Positions 26,398 through 36,110 of a DNA stretch of 64,000 nucleotides are shown here, one piece after another. Origin of the DNA: Rodentolepis nana. Taxonomy: Eukaryota; Platyhelminthes; Cestoda; Cyclophyllidea; Hymenolepididae. Position numbers and translations under genes: made by a program. Under the pieces are notes generated by a model. That model saw nothing but the letters and a program-made list of their open reading frames with translations, made no database searches and was not told the DNA's origin. Location: NCBI GenBank assembly GCA_900617975.1, contig UZAE01012066.1, positions 1-64,000 of the forward strand, read 5' to 3'. The stretch's first letter is position 1, and each line of letters opens with the position of its first letter.

Positions 26398-29300
26398 ATG
26401 GATACGTTTTCAATTGCAGCACTTTCTGTGAATGACCATAACAGGAAGGCTCCAGTAAGTCATGTTCACTTTCGAATATTTAATTTTTCAATTTTGGTTT
26501 TACATTCTTTAATCAGGAATTATTTTATTATATGTGCTTGAGAGTATTTTTACCAGTATAATTTCTTTCAGATTAATGAAATGAACATTTTGAATAAATA
26601 TTTATTTATTTAATTGCTAGTAGAGCATTATAAGGCAAGTTTTGCCTTAAAAATTTTATAAATGTAAATACTTAATAAAAAAACACAATATTGGCATTGG
26701 CATGAAGATTCACATAAAAGTAATATGTAGAAGGAAAAACCTAAAAGCATATATACGGAAAATTTTAATGTTTAAGATCCAAACACGCTTAAATTTTATA
26801 TTATGAATAACAAACTATAGATAGGATAAGTAAATAACGGCAATTTTTCAAAAAAATGGCTCATGCCATGAGCTCTAAGTTTCTTGCAACATGAAGGCTG
26901 TGCTTTTTAAAGAAATCGTAATTACTCACTAATTATTTATTATGTTAACATAATGTAAATAAGTAAAAGTTAACATTTAAAAAAATATGGAGATTATTTC
27001 TGTTACTAATATTTTACACGATATTTTATTTATTTATATCAAATGGCAGGCGTTGGGAAAGTTATCAATTCACAGAGGAGGAGGGACATCAAAGTGAAAC
27101 AAGTCGAGAGGGAGAGAGGGAACAGAAGAGAGTTTCAAAGATGTAAAATAGGCAGACACAGATGTGGAAAAAAGTGAGGTGAGTAGTCGAATATAACCTA
27201 CAATGGGGTGAGGGTAGTTTGAAGTCAGAAGTCAACTGCCAGTTAATGGACTTTTTTGCCGTATGAGTATGCGTTGCCCAGGGTGCACCACGTGGAGGTA
27301 AGTCTATCGCACACCCCATTTTACACGATATAAAAAGGCGTTTTTTTCCATTTTCATAATTCTAATCTACATAAAAAAGTGCCACACCACCTATTGGAGA
27401 GTACAAAAAGCGTTTAATGTTGAAAAGGTATACTAGATGAATTTACCTAAGCAATTACTAATTCGATCGCACCCTCCCATTCAGTTGATTTAAAATCGAT
27501 AAAAAGCTTACTTAATTAATGAAAAAATTTTTTCCCGTTGTTTGCGTTTCTGATTTATTATTCATGCCAGCACTACATTTTAGGAAATACGCAAAATATT
27601 TATTTATATCAAATGACAGGCGGTTTGATGCTTATCATTTGCCCTTTAGTTGACTTCAGGTTTCATAGAGAGGAAGGAACATCAAAGTGAAAAAAGTTGA
27701 GGAGGGGGCTGAATAGAAGAGTGTTTCAAAGACGAAGGTAGAAAAAAGGTGAGATGAGTACTGTAAAGTAGTCAAATATGACATACAGTGGGATGATGGT
27801 AGTTTGAAGTCATAGGTCAACTGCCGGCTAATAGACCAGGGTGGACCACGTGGAGGTAAGTCTATCGCACACCCCATACGCAAAATAAAGTTGCCCTTAA
27901 TTTGAAGTTCTGAACTTTACAAAAGGCAATCATAGATTAATCAAATAAAATCGAATAGAAATCGATAATGAATTTAGGTCTCCTTATGTGGTCTCCGGGT
28001 GTCTGGGTCTATCTCATGCCCCCCAATACTCCATTTCAATCCTTTGGGGACCTAATTATGCTATATTTATTTATTTATATCCACATATGAAATTGCAAAG
28101 GGATTGGCAAAGATTGGTGTGAGACATAATTTGTTTTCTGACCATTTCGAGCCGAAATTCACTCGCTAAAATATTTGTGTTTGGAGGCAGAAACGCGTTT
28201 GGTCTCACCCTCGCTTTTTGTTCTTCTAATCGCCTTGTTGAGACTTCAAAGTACACTGTAATTACAGCACCAGCTAGCTAGCTCTACGCTCACACAAAGA
28301 CCGATTTAGTTAGGTTGGTGGATGGAAGAGAGTAGAGAACAGATGGGTGGTACCCAGCCTTCAGTAGCCCCAACCCCCTCCCCCGCTCCCCACTCCCTGG
28401 TCCAGGGAAAAGAAATTTTCTACCAGCTTATGTGTTTTGCTGCCATAGCGGATTCCCAACTAACTGACTCGCTCCTCCCACCCGCACATTTTTAGATTCC
28501 CTTTAATTATCTCCTCAGTGAGCATGTTTCTGCATGGATTAGCAGAACAGAACTTTTCATAGTTGATGTCTCCCTTTCATGTGTCACTTTGATGGAGCTG
28601 GGAAAATTCTTTTTCCCACCATTTTCTCCCCCTCCAACTTCCATCCCCCCCCTTCTTTGATGCTCTTTTGAGGAAAAAAACTGAATAAAAAACGTTGCAC
28701 TAATATTAGCTGCTAAACCACCACCAAGATCTGCACCAAATATGTTTTTTTTCACTTGCTTCAAAAATTACATTCCAATAAATTAGAGACGAAATTCTTC
28801 ATCACCACGTGAATACAGACCCCTCGACTCATCTAAATCTTGCCTTAGGAAAAATGTAATTTTATCATAATTTTTTGACAAATAATCAAATAGCGCGGAG
28901 ATTATTTTCAACTCACAAAAGGAATATTTTTTTGTGAGTTTTGAGAAAATGTAAATATGAGCTTTTATTATATTATTTCCTTGTTGACACAATTGACTGT
29001 TCCTGTGAGCTGTGGGGGGGGGGGGGGGGGAGGGTAGTTTGCAACTCAAGAAAATTGCATTTCAAAAGAATAATTTAAATATTAAATAGTAAATAAATAA
29101 ATATAAATACTTTAATGTCCAGCCATTTTGATTATACTTTGTCGAGACCATCTCTAAAGGGGTTTTAAAGAAATTCAAATGGTCAGAAAGGCTTTGACCC
29201 AGGGACGAAGTAATCAACATTGAATATCTATGAAGGGTGGCTAGACTCATACCTGAAGCGAATGCAAGATTTTGGATATTAATTCATTAACGCCCTTAGG

Positions 29301-31884
29301 ACCGTACGTTCCTCTTTCAAAATAAGCACCATTGGTACTAGACTCGTAACATGCTCAATACGTGTCAATAGCCTCCACCTGATAACACCGAAACTCGTCA
29401 AGTTGGCGGCATCAGTCTACTGTGAGACACTCGTGAGTGCGGTTTGGTGCAATTTTTCAACAAATAATTATGACGCTAAGGGGTAAAAAGAGGAGTTTCT
29501 CACTTGGCCAGCGTCGATTAGCTTTATTTCCAAAGTTATCAGCCATGACCACTTCAACTAATGGGCTGGGGTAGTTTTGACATTTTCAAGTTATTAAGTG
29601 CAACAGAATTTTCGAGAAGTAAAGCGAAGCCAACGTCTTACAATAGATAGACCTAGAATCTGTCCATGTATTTTACCGTAATATTTCATAGGTCTTCTTC
29701 ATAAAGGAAAATGTAAAGAAGATAAAATATGTAAAATAAGAAATGTTTAAAAAACTATGACCTTTTTGTGGAAACATTATGATACCTTTGTATGCGCGGG
29801 AACTCTCTTTAGGAAATCGATTCCAAATACACAAAGTGCAATATTATTAAGCGATTTCTACAAAACTTTTAGGATTTTAAGCCCTTTTTACCTAGCCTGC
29901 CACCAACCACAATGACACCAAGTCCTTCTCTACCGTCCATCAACGAATTCTTCGCCGATTTCTTCCGCTTCCTCTCAATGCCTCGAATGCTACCTCCGTC
30001 AATCCCGCCAAACTTCCCACCACTGCAGACCCCACCAAGGTGTCAGCCCACAAAGGAGATACCACTGGATTTAAGTCGTAAAACGGCAATTGCCTTCCCA
30101 GCCACATCTGGAAGTAACCAAAGAAAATCGAAGGTCCCTATTGGTGGTAGTAGAGCCAGTCCGCAGAATAATCACCATGGTCATCATCATCCTCACCATC
30201 ATTATCATCACCATGGGTCTGGAAAGCAGCCCATTCCAAGGTGCTTTGAGTGTAAAAGGCTGTTTCCATCGTTATGGGATCTAAATACACACTTCCTAAG
30301 AGAGCATCAGTCGAGTCTGCAAAGGGAATTCACGCAGAACAGATCCTGGAAGACATGCTCATTGGAGAACATATCAGTGCAGGTAATTGGCAAATCTGAT
30401 CCACAGTATCTTTTACGCTTTTAATAAAGTCATTTGTCAGTTTTTTTCCAATCGAACTTAAATCTACAAAAGCTGGAACCCCGATGTCAACGAATGCAAA
30501 TTTTGCATATCAACGGAAGTTTTCGTTTAATTAGGTTAGAAATGCTGTTCGGCCTAACGAAATTCGTTTAATCTTTATTTATTTAAACAATACATTTGTA
30601 TTTAAACAAATGTTAAAATTTTTAGGCTAAACCAACTTACAACCAACTAAATGGGTAGTAATTTTAGGTTTACTTAAATGGGGAAATAAAATTTGCGATT
30701 GGATTTCCACGAAAGCAGACGTTTACTTATGACTCTCAATCGATTGGGGGCAGGATCACAATATGATCTGTCTCTCCCTCCGTCTTCCTTATTACTCTGA
30801 AAAGTGTAACTGTTCCCGCTCAAGTAACATTCATTTGTGTAGTTGAGGTAAGCTAACTAAAGACGGATATCGATCTTGAAGTTTGAACAAACTTTCCTCA
30901 AATCTGCCTACAAACGCTATTTGTGTAGAGCATAATTTTTATCGCACCTAGGATTTCACTCATCTAGTAGTCATACTTTCGATAATGCTATTGTCATTAG
31001 GTTAAAGTACGAATATTGAATTTTAAACAGATTAGACTCCTTTTAGAAAATAAGATTGACCAAATACTTAAGACTACTTCACTTTACAATTAACGAATTC
31101 GGGGTGCACGATAGACTTACCTCCACGTGGTGCACTTGGGCATCGTACATTAATGCGGCAAAAAGTCTATTAACCGGCAGCTGACTTCTGACTTCAAACT
31201 ATCATGACCCCACTGTATGTTATATTCGACTACTACAACAGTACTCATCTTATCTTTTCTCTACCTTTGTGACCGTCTGTCACTTTTGCATCCTTGAATC
31301 ACTTTTCAGTTCCCCCTCCTCACTAATGATAGCTATCAAAACACCTGCCATTTGAAATAAAATAAAATAAACAATTAACAGATGTAATCACTGTTATTAC
31401 CATTTAATTCTGAACATGGTTTTAGCAACTTCAAGCAACACTTCGAAAAGGGTCCGTGGAACGAACTGGCTATCCATGTCCTCACTGTGAATACTTCGCA
31501 AAGTGGCCAACGGAGCTTCAGAAGCATATAATGGTCCATTCCAAAGAGCGTCCACATCAATGTATTATCTGTGGTCTCACCTACAAGTGGAAATGGGATT
31601 TGGGTCGTCACTTTGACAAGTCACATCACCACGCAGTGAATCCTTACAAAAAGACGTGTTTCTCCATGAAAGTAACTAGACAGCAGCAGCAACAACAACA
31701 ACAACAGAAGCTAACCAAACGGAATTTGGGGAAGAAGTGTGGACAAAAGGCTGTGCAAAATAATACTACAAATAGCCCACATCTTAATGGACAGGGCTTG
31801 GGCTCCACCATTCCACCGCTGCTTCTGTCCAATTTTCTTCCGCAATTGCCGAAATCTTATTTTGAACGATTTTATGGGTATTGA
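26398..31884 (+). CDS. C2H2 zinc-finger transcription factor with eh1-like and CtBP-binding motifs
   Basis: Three exons, all phase 0: 26398-26454, 29873-30382 and 31426-31884 (stop TGA); introns 3418 and 1043 bp; 341 residues. The N-terminus reads FSIAALS (residues 4-10), similar to the eh1 Groucho-binding motif. PLDLS at residues 83-87 fits the CtBP-binding consensus PxDLS. A His-rich tract lies at ~119-133. Finger 1 is C143/C146/H159/H164. Fingers 2 and 3 are C207/C210/H223/H227 and C235/C238/H251/H256, joined by a canonical-type linker (HSKERPHQC). A nine-Gln run follows, then a basic, Pro-rich tail. Two corepressor motifs suggest a nuclear DNA-binding repressor. The specific orthologue is not recognised. 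Exon 1 is supported by ATG, donor GTAAGT, phase and TATA box, but the link to exon 2 is inferred; a start at the ATG at 29912 remains possible. Confidence 0.75.
27025..27317 (-). mobile_element. Ribozyme-headed SINE-like element, copy 7 (full length)
   Basis: Inserted in intron 1 of the zinc-finger gene, antisense to it. Perfect 14-bp duplication ATTTTACACGATAT at 27011-27024 and 27318-27331; left end of the sense strand is exactly ribozyme G1. It has a ~30-bp internal deletion near the tail that removes the AGCTGACTTCGGGCTT segment. Confidence 0.94.
27246..27317 (-). ncRNA. HDV-like self-cleaving ribozyme (copy 7)
   Basis: All elements present: P1 GGGGUGU/GCACCCU, P3 ACC/GGU, loop UCCACGU, GGGCAA, joiner GCAAAA with the catalytic C. 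P4 carries one mismatch (GCAU with AUAC) and P2 one (AUAGACUU with AAGUCCAU). Probably active or only mildly impaired. Confidence 0.83.
27599..27875 (-). mobile_element. Ribozyme-headed SINE-like element, copy 8 (ribozyme core deleted)
   Basis: Also antisense in zinc-finger intron 1. Perfect 12-bp duplication ATACGCAAAATA at 27587-27598 and 27876-27887. The 5' end starts at G1, but the sequence jumps from P1' CCACCCUGG straight to P2' GUCUAUUAG, deleting the GGGCAA joiner, P4 and the catalytic C. This copy cannot self-cleave by the proposed mechanism. Confidence 0.93.
28065..28262 (-). repeat. Possible 5'-truncated LINE fragment with matching tail
   Basis: Minus-strand open frame (28071-28256) with charged, protein-like composition (EVSTRRLEEQKARVRP) that runs into a GGATATAAATAAATAAATA tail. 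The tail resembles that of several SINE-like copies (GATATAAATAAATA). The flanks share only TAATTA. This would fit a truncated autonomous element sharing its 3' tail with the ribozyme family, but no reverse-transcriptase motif is visible. Tentative. Confidence 0.3.
29014..29030. repeat. G17 homopolymer
   Basis: Seventeen consecutive G followed by AGGG, in zinc-finger intron 1; G-quadruplex capable. Confidence 0.95.
29278..29422 (+). repeat. Second interspersed repeat family, copy B1
   Basis: About 145 bp that matches, in inverted orientation and with gaps, the segment at 37482-37650. Shared landmarks are ACCGTACG, CCTCTTTCAAAA, GGTACTAGACTCGTAAC, GATAACACC and GGCATCAGTCTAC. It lies in zinc-finger intron 1. 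Class is unknown; no terminal repeats or target duplication were identified. Confidence 0.75.
31101..31170 (+). ncRNA. HDV-like ribozyme, degenerate (copy 9)
   Basis: P2 AUAGACUU/AAGUCUAU, P3 and the GGCAAAA joiner are intact. P1' has shrunk to GCACUU, the core joiner reads GGGCAU, and P4 (GUACAUUAAUGC) is altered. Activity is doubtful. Confidence 0.7.
31101..31370 (+). mobile_element. Ribozyme-headed SINE-like element, copy 9
   Basis: Plus-strand copy in zinc-finger intron 2, ending 55 bp before the exon 3 acceptor. Duplication ACAATTAAC at 31086-31094 and 31371-31379; six extra bases (GAATTC) separate it from G1. The tail is AAATAAAATAAAATAAA. About 40 bp near the 3' end, including the GAAGTCAGCTAAAGGG segment, is missing. 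Confidence 0.92.
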
Positions 31885-32030
31885 ATGGTGAATATTTGCC
31901 TTGAGGCTGTAAATTGATATCGAAATATTATTTAAGAATATATATCTTAGCGAAAGGCGTTTCGCCAACAATATCGATAACTTTTAAAATACTTAAAAGC
32001 TGCCCTAATGTCTAACCGTTTGGGGATATT
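31885..32030. other. 3' flank of zinc-finger gene
   Basis: Short AT-rich segment after the TGA; no canonical AATAAA noticed. Confidence 0.4.
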
Positions 32031-32365
32031 TGTAGCGGGTTGCTACGCTAGTAAAGCCTGACTGACTCAGAAATCTTTATGGCAGTTTCTCCAACATCTA
32101 GCTAGACTCCCAGAACTAGCTAAGCTATAGCCCAGCTATAAAGGAAACAGACGTGTAGCACAGAGCACGTTCATTCAGGACGTATATTGCGGATCAAGTG
32201 TACACGCAGGAGGCCTAATCATGATCAGGATGGGGGATTAGGTTAAACAGAGGTTGATGATTGGTCACTGCTTGTACGGTCGCTGCACACAGAGTTAAAC
32301 GGCCGCACCCCCCAGTCCTGGCATGCAGGCATACGATGACGCACAGAGCGATAACGTGTCCCACA
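32031..32365 (+). repeat. GC-richer block, possible solo LTR
   Basis: About 335 bp with near-balanced base composition in an otherwise AT-rich area. It starts TGTAGCGGG, has TATAAAGG at 32137-32144 and could end at CCCACA. A TG...CA block of this length with an internal TATA box would suit a solo LTR or TRIM-type element. I could not find a short target duplication at these ends and there is no second copy in the window, so the class is uncertain. Confidence 0.35.
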
Positions 32366-33636
32366 TACTAATTTGTCATTATGCGGATAATATTTGTATC
32401 AACTTTTAATTTGGAATTCAAGCAAATCGCAAATTTGCATTTGAAATCTATATGCTGCAACAAAGAATTGAAATATTTAAAACTTCACCATGTCAAGACT
32501 ATGTGTAAATTGCCCGAAATTGTGTAAGAGAAAAATAGGTAATTTGTACTTGCAGTACTTTCCATCAAATTCAAACACCCGGTAGTGAAGCAATGATTTA
32601 TATGGATAATAATTTGCTCAATAATAGATAGTTGGTAAGTTGTGAACAACTCAAACGCAATAATTCAATGAAATATGGCACTTGGCTTTATTGCCAACAT
32701 TTATTTTGGATCGCGAAATTCACTTTCCATGATTCGTTCACCAACTTGCAGTATAAACCTGTCAGCCATGTTCAGTGCTCATTAAACTGCATTTTTTTTC
32801 TCCATCGAGGAAAGTCATTATATTTCCTTTATGGTTTTGTCTATAATTATATATTATTAGTGAGGGTCTTCCACCTATTAACTTGAATGGCCAACCTTCT
32901 GGAGTGCATTCAAAATTTTCCTGTACGACCACTTTCGAGTCCCAATTGCAGGAGACTAACCTTGCCACACTCTTTAATTAGGTAATAAGGTAAGTAGAAG
33001 AGGTGGTGGAGAGGACTAGTGAAAGGGGGGAGGGTTGGCCAATTTCAGTATTGCTTGTTGGAGGTTGGAAGAAAACGCAACTTAATTGCCTATGTGGGGG
33101 GGGGGGTTGGGATGGTTGGGGGTGGGGAAGTGTATGAATGAAAACTTGACAGTCGCTGGTGTCCTGAAATGCTGAATACACAGGCCCTTGCTCAGCGTAC
33201 TCTTTAATCTTTTTCTTAATATGTCAAAAGTAATTGCATTGGGTTAATTCTGGGGGGGGGGAATAAGTAGGGCTTTAAAATTGAACTATTTCATGGGAAA
33301 TATGTAGCTACTAAACAACTTGAATTTAATAACATTTGAGAAGGTAAATCTATTTGCATTCTTGACATATATCCATTACTTGCTTATAGATATTTAGGAA
33401 GATATACCATATTATTGCTTTTTATGTAATGACACAGCATGTAGACCGTTCAGTTAACTCAAATTAGACCAAATGAAACGAAATTGAAAAGCGGCGTACT
33501 TTACTGAATCCTACTATGACAAACTTGTCTTAGCAAGCCTCAGCTGCTAGAAAAGGTGCAAGTTGGATGGGTTCAATAAGCAGTGAACATTGAGCACAAG
33601 AACTTGTTCGGGGGTAGGTACTACTTTCTGATAATT
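32366..33636. other. Non-coding stretch with G-rich tracts
   Basis: No supported gene. G-rich runs at 33096-33127 and a G10 run at 33252-33261 are quadruplex-capable on the plus strand. Confidence 0.5.
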
Positions 33637-33648
33637 AACCTCTAAAAT

Positions 33649-34010
33649 CACTTACCTCCATGTGGTGCACTCTTGGTAGCGTATACTCATACGACAACAA
33701 AGTCTATTTACTGGCAGTTGACTTATGACTTCAAACTACTATCATCCTACTTATGCCATATTCGACTATTTCCACAGTACTCACCTCACCTGTCATATTC
33801 GACTATTTCCACAGTACTCACCTCACCTTTTCTCTGCATTTGTGCCCATCTTGCTCTTTACATATGTGAATTACTCTTCTTCACCCCCCCCCTCTCCCTC
33901 TCGAATTTTTCTCACTTTTATGTTCCTCCCCTCTGTGAAGTTCGAAGTCAGCTAAAGGGGTAATGATGACTATCGAAACGCCTGCCATTTGATATAAGTA
34001 AATAAATGAA
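33649..34010 (+). mobile_element. Ribozyme-headed SINE-like element, copy 10 (slightly 5'-truncated)
   Basis: Plus-strand copy with perfect 12-bp duplication AACCTCTAAAAT (33637-33648 and 34011-34022). It starts within P2 (CACTTACC), having lost P1 and most of P2. Internally a ~37-bp unit (CATATTCGACTATTTCCACA and following) is duplicated in tandem. The tail is AAGTAAATAAATG. Confidence 0.93.
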
Positions 34011-34143
34011 AACCTCTAAAATAAGACTATTTTTTGACATAGACAATTGCAGGTACTTAATTGAAAGTGAATAACCTGAAGTGTGCCGAATTCGAACAAT
34101 GGAATTTCATTTAAGGTATTGATTTTCTCCTTACTTCTTTCAG

Positions 34144-34248
34144 TCCTTTGTCCTAGAAGCCGTTCTTCGACAATGTACTGTTTCACGTATTCAGGAGCTT
34201 AAAAGTCGAAAATCGTTTTTCTTTGACGGGAAAGCAAAAACCATTAAG
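34144..34248 (+). other. Possible orphan coding exon
   Basis: 105 bp, 35 codons open in one frame only, with a strong pyrimidine-rich acceptor (CTCCTTACTTCTTTCAG) and donor AAG|GTAAAA. The translation is polar and protein-like (EAVLRQCTVSRIQELKSRKS) with no recognised domain. No partner exons were found, so it may be chance or part of an undetected plus-strand gene. Confidence 0.25.
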
Positions 34249-34914
34249 GTAAAAAAGTCTATTAATATGACTTGGAAACTGCTTTTTATACACCCAAGGT
34301 AGCTACAAAGCTATGGCTAATCTGGTCGATTGGACTATTTACGGGGCACTCATTTACAGAGAATTAATGTGAGAATGGCAAATTTAGTCCAAAACATGAG
34401 CCAAATGATTGTTAATGTAATTTTAGTGAGTTATATGCTTTTATTAAGTAGGCGGCAATTCAAGTCATGAAAATGACACCTCAGGAGAATAAAAACACAT
34501 TAATAAAATGAGAAAAATTGTATTTAAGATGTTCCGTTGGTATTCTTCGCATCAAATACTGCTGAACTATTGCGTAACTTCAGCGTTTGATCAATTTGTT
34601 ATGATTAAAAAATGGTCTTTTCCTTTGTTTCAATAATTGTTAAAATGCAAAATCTAGTTAGTTAGACAAAGCCCCGATCTCTTCTGAGAGTCTTCCATGT
34701 ATTTTCATATAAGTTCTATTAATTCCTTCGAAACTGTACACAATATAAAAAGCAAAAGCTCCCCCAAAGGAGGTTTGAATGGCTCTCAGAGAAGAAAACA
34801 AGACACCCCTATCTCCCCTTCAGGTTCCGCCCACAAAATTGCCTGGGTGGGACCAGGTTGTTGCAGCGGTCAAGCTGTCACCCAGTGAGACCAACTCCCT
34901 AAATGCCTAAAGAT

Positions 34915-34950
34915 GGGGGGGCCGGGGGGGGGGAGGGGAGGGGAGTAGGA
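34915..34950 (+). repeat. G-rich tract
   Basis: Successive G runs (G7, G10, then GGGG blocks separated by A); G-quadruplex capable on the plus strand. Confidence 0.9.
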
Positions 34951-35304
34951 GGTAGAAACTAGTCTAGTTGCCTTGAGAGCTTTCAACTGCATGCACATCC
35001 TCTAAACCCCACCCGAATACAGATTACTTCTTTCTCTGTAAGGAACTTTGAAGTGGCAGAATGATTATACAGCTTCGCCTCATTTTCCTTTTTTCCCAAA
35101 CAGACGTCATCCCCCTTTCCAGGTCTAATTACAGGCAGCCTATTCATTGGTTGCGGTCTGGAAGACCCTTTGAGGCTGCAGGTAGTTAAGTTGAGCAGGT
35201 AGATAAAGGAATGGTTTGAGTTAGGGGTAGGGTACCGAATAGGGCCTTTCTAGAATAGGGTGGTCAATTATGTATATATGATTGGTGAAAAAGGAAGATG
35301 TGTT

Positions 35305-35342
35305 CCTCCCCCCCTCCCCTCCCCTCCCCTCCCCCCCGCCCT
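35305..35342 (-). repeat. C-rich tract (CCCCT repeats)
   Basis: CCCCT-type repeats with C6-C7 runs; G-quadruplex capable on the minus strand, about 350 bp from the plus-strand G tract at 34915. Confidence 0.9.
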
Positions 35343-35689
35343 TTGTTATGACAAGCAGGTGGAGTGGTACACACTTTTCTGGTCCTAAAGGTGGAAAGAA
35401 AGGTAATCGCGGGAGACGCCCAACTTGACAGTTCCTGCATGTATTTGAAGAAGAGAAAGTGAGTATCCTTGCTATCTAGGGAGATAATTGCGGCAGTTAG
35501 TTGGAGCAATTTGTGAATGATGATATGAACTTTTTAAGGAAAATTGAGGGAAAACTCAACTCAAACAGAAATTTATGACAAGCAGATATAAAAGTTTAGT
35601 TTTCTTGAAAGAGAATAGAATAAGTTTAAGAAAAAATTAATGCGCGATCATGGTAATTTCTGTTTGTCAACATTATATTTTACGTTGTA

Positions 35690-35731
35690 GGGCTAATGAT
35701 TAATATCATAAAGCCTGCTATTTGAAATTAT
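35690..35731 (+). mobile_element. Remnant 3' end of a SINE-like element (host of nested insertion)
   Basis: About 40 bp matching the family's 3' end on the plus strand (GGGCTAATGAT, AAAGCCTGC, TATTTGAAATTAT). The next element is inserted into its tail. Confidence 0.7.
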
Positions 35732-36098
35732 TATTATTATTTCAAATGGCATGCGTTTTGAATATTTATCATTGGCCATTTAGCTGATTTTGGACTTCGC
35801 AGAGGGAGGAAAGTCAAAGTGAGAAAAATTCGAGAGGGGGGAACGAAAGAGTGTTTGACAGATGAAGAAGCGACAGACAGACACAAAGGTAGAGAAAAGG
35901 TAAGATGAGTACTGTGAAAGTTGTGGAATAGGACATACAGTGGGATGCTGGTAGTTTGAAGTCAGAAGTCAGCTGCCGGTTAATAGACTTTTTGCCGTAT
36001 GAGTATACGTTGCCCAAGCCATTTAATAGACTTTTTGCCGTATGAGTATACGTTGCCCAGGAAGCACCACGTGAAGGTAAGTCTATCGTACACCCCCC
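35732..36098 (-). mobile_element. Ribozyme-headed SINE-like element, copy 11 (nested, inverted)
   Basis: Minus-strand full-length copy with perfect 12-bp duplication ATTTGAAATTAT (35720-35731 and 36099-36110), made from the tail of the older plus-strand remnant. Two extra C precede the P1 start. A ~43-bp stretch covering core joiner, P4, catalytic joiner and P2' is duplicated in tandem. Confidence 0.92.
36026..36096 (-). ncRNA. HDV-like ribozyme with duplicated 3' half (copy 11)
   Basis: P2 AUAGACUU/AAGUCUAU, P3 ACC/GGU, GGGCAA, P4 and GGCAAA are intact. P1' is GCUUCCU, giving one U-U mismatch and an added G-U. A second GGGCAA-P4-GGCAAA-P2' block follows on the sense strand at about 35983-36018. 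Confidence 0.75.
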
Positions 36099-36110
36099 AT
36101 TTGAAATTAT

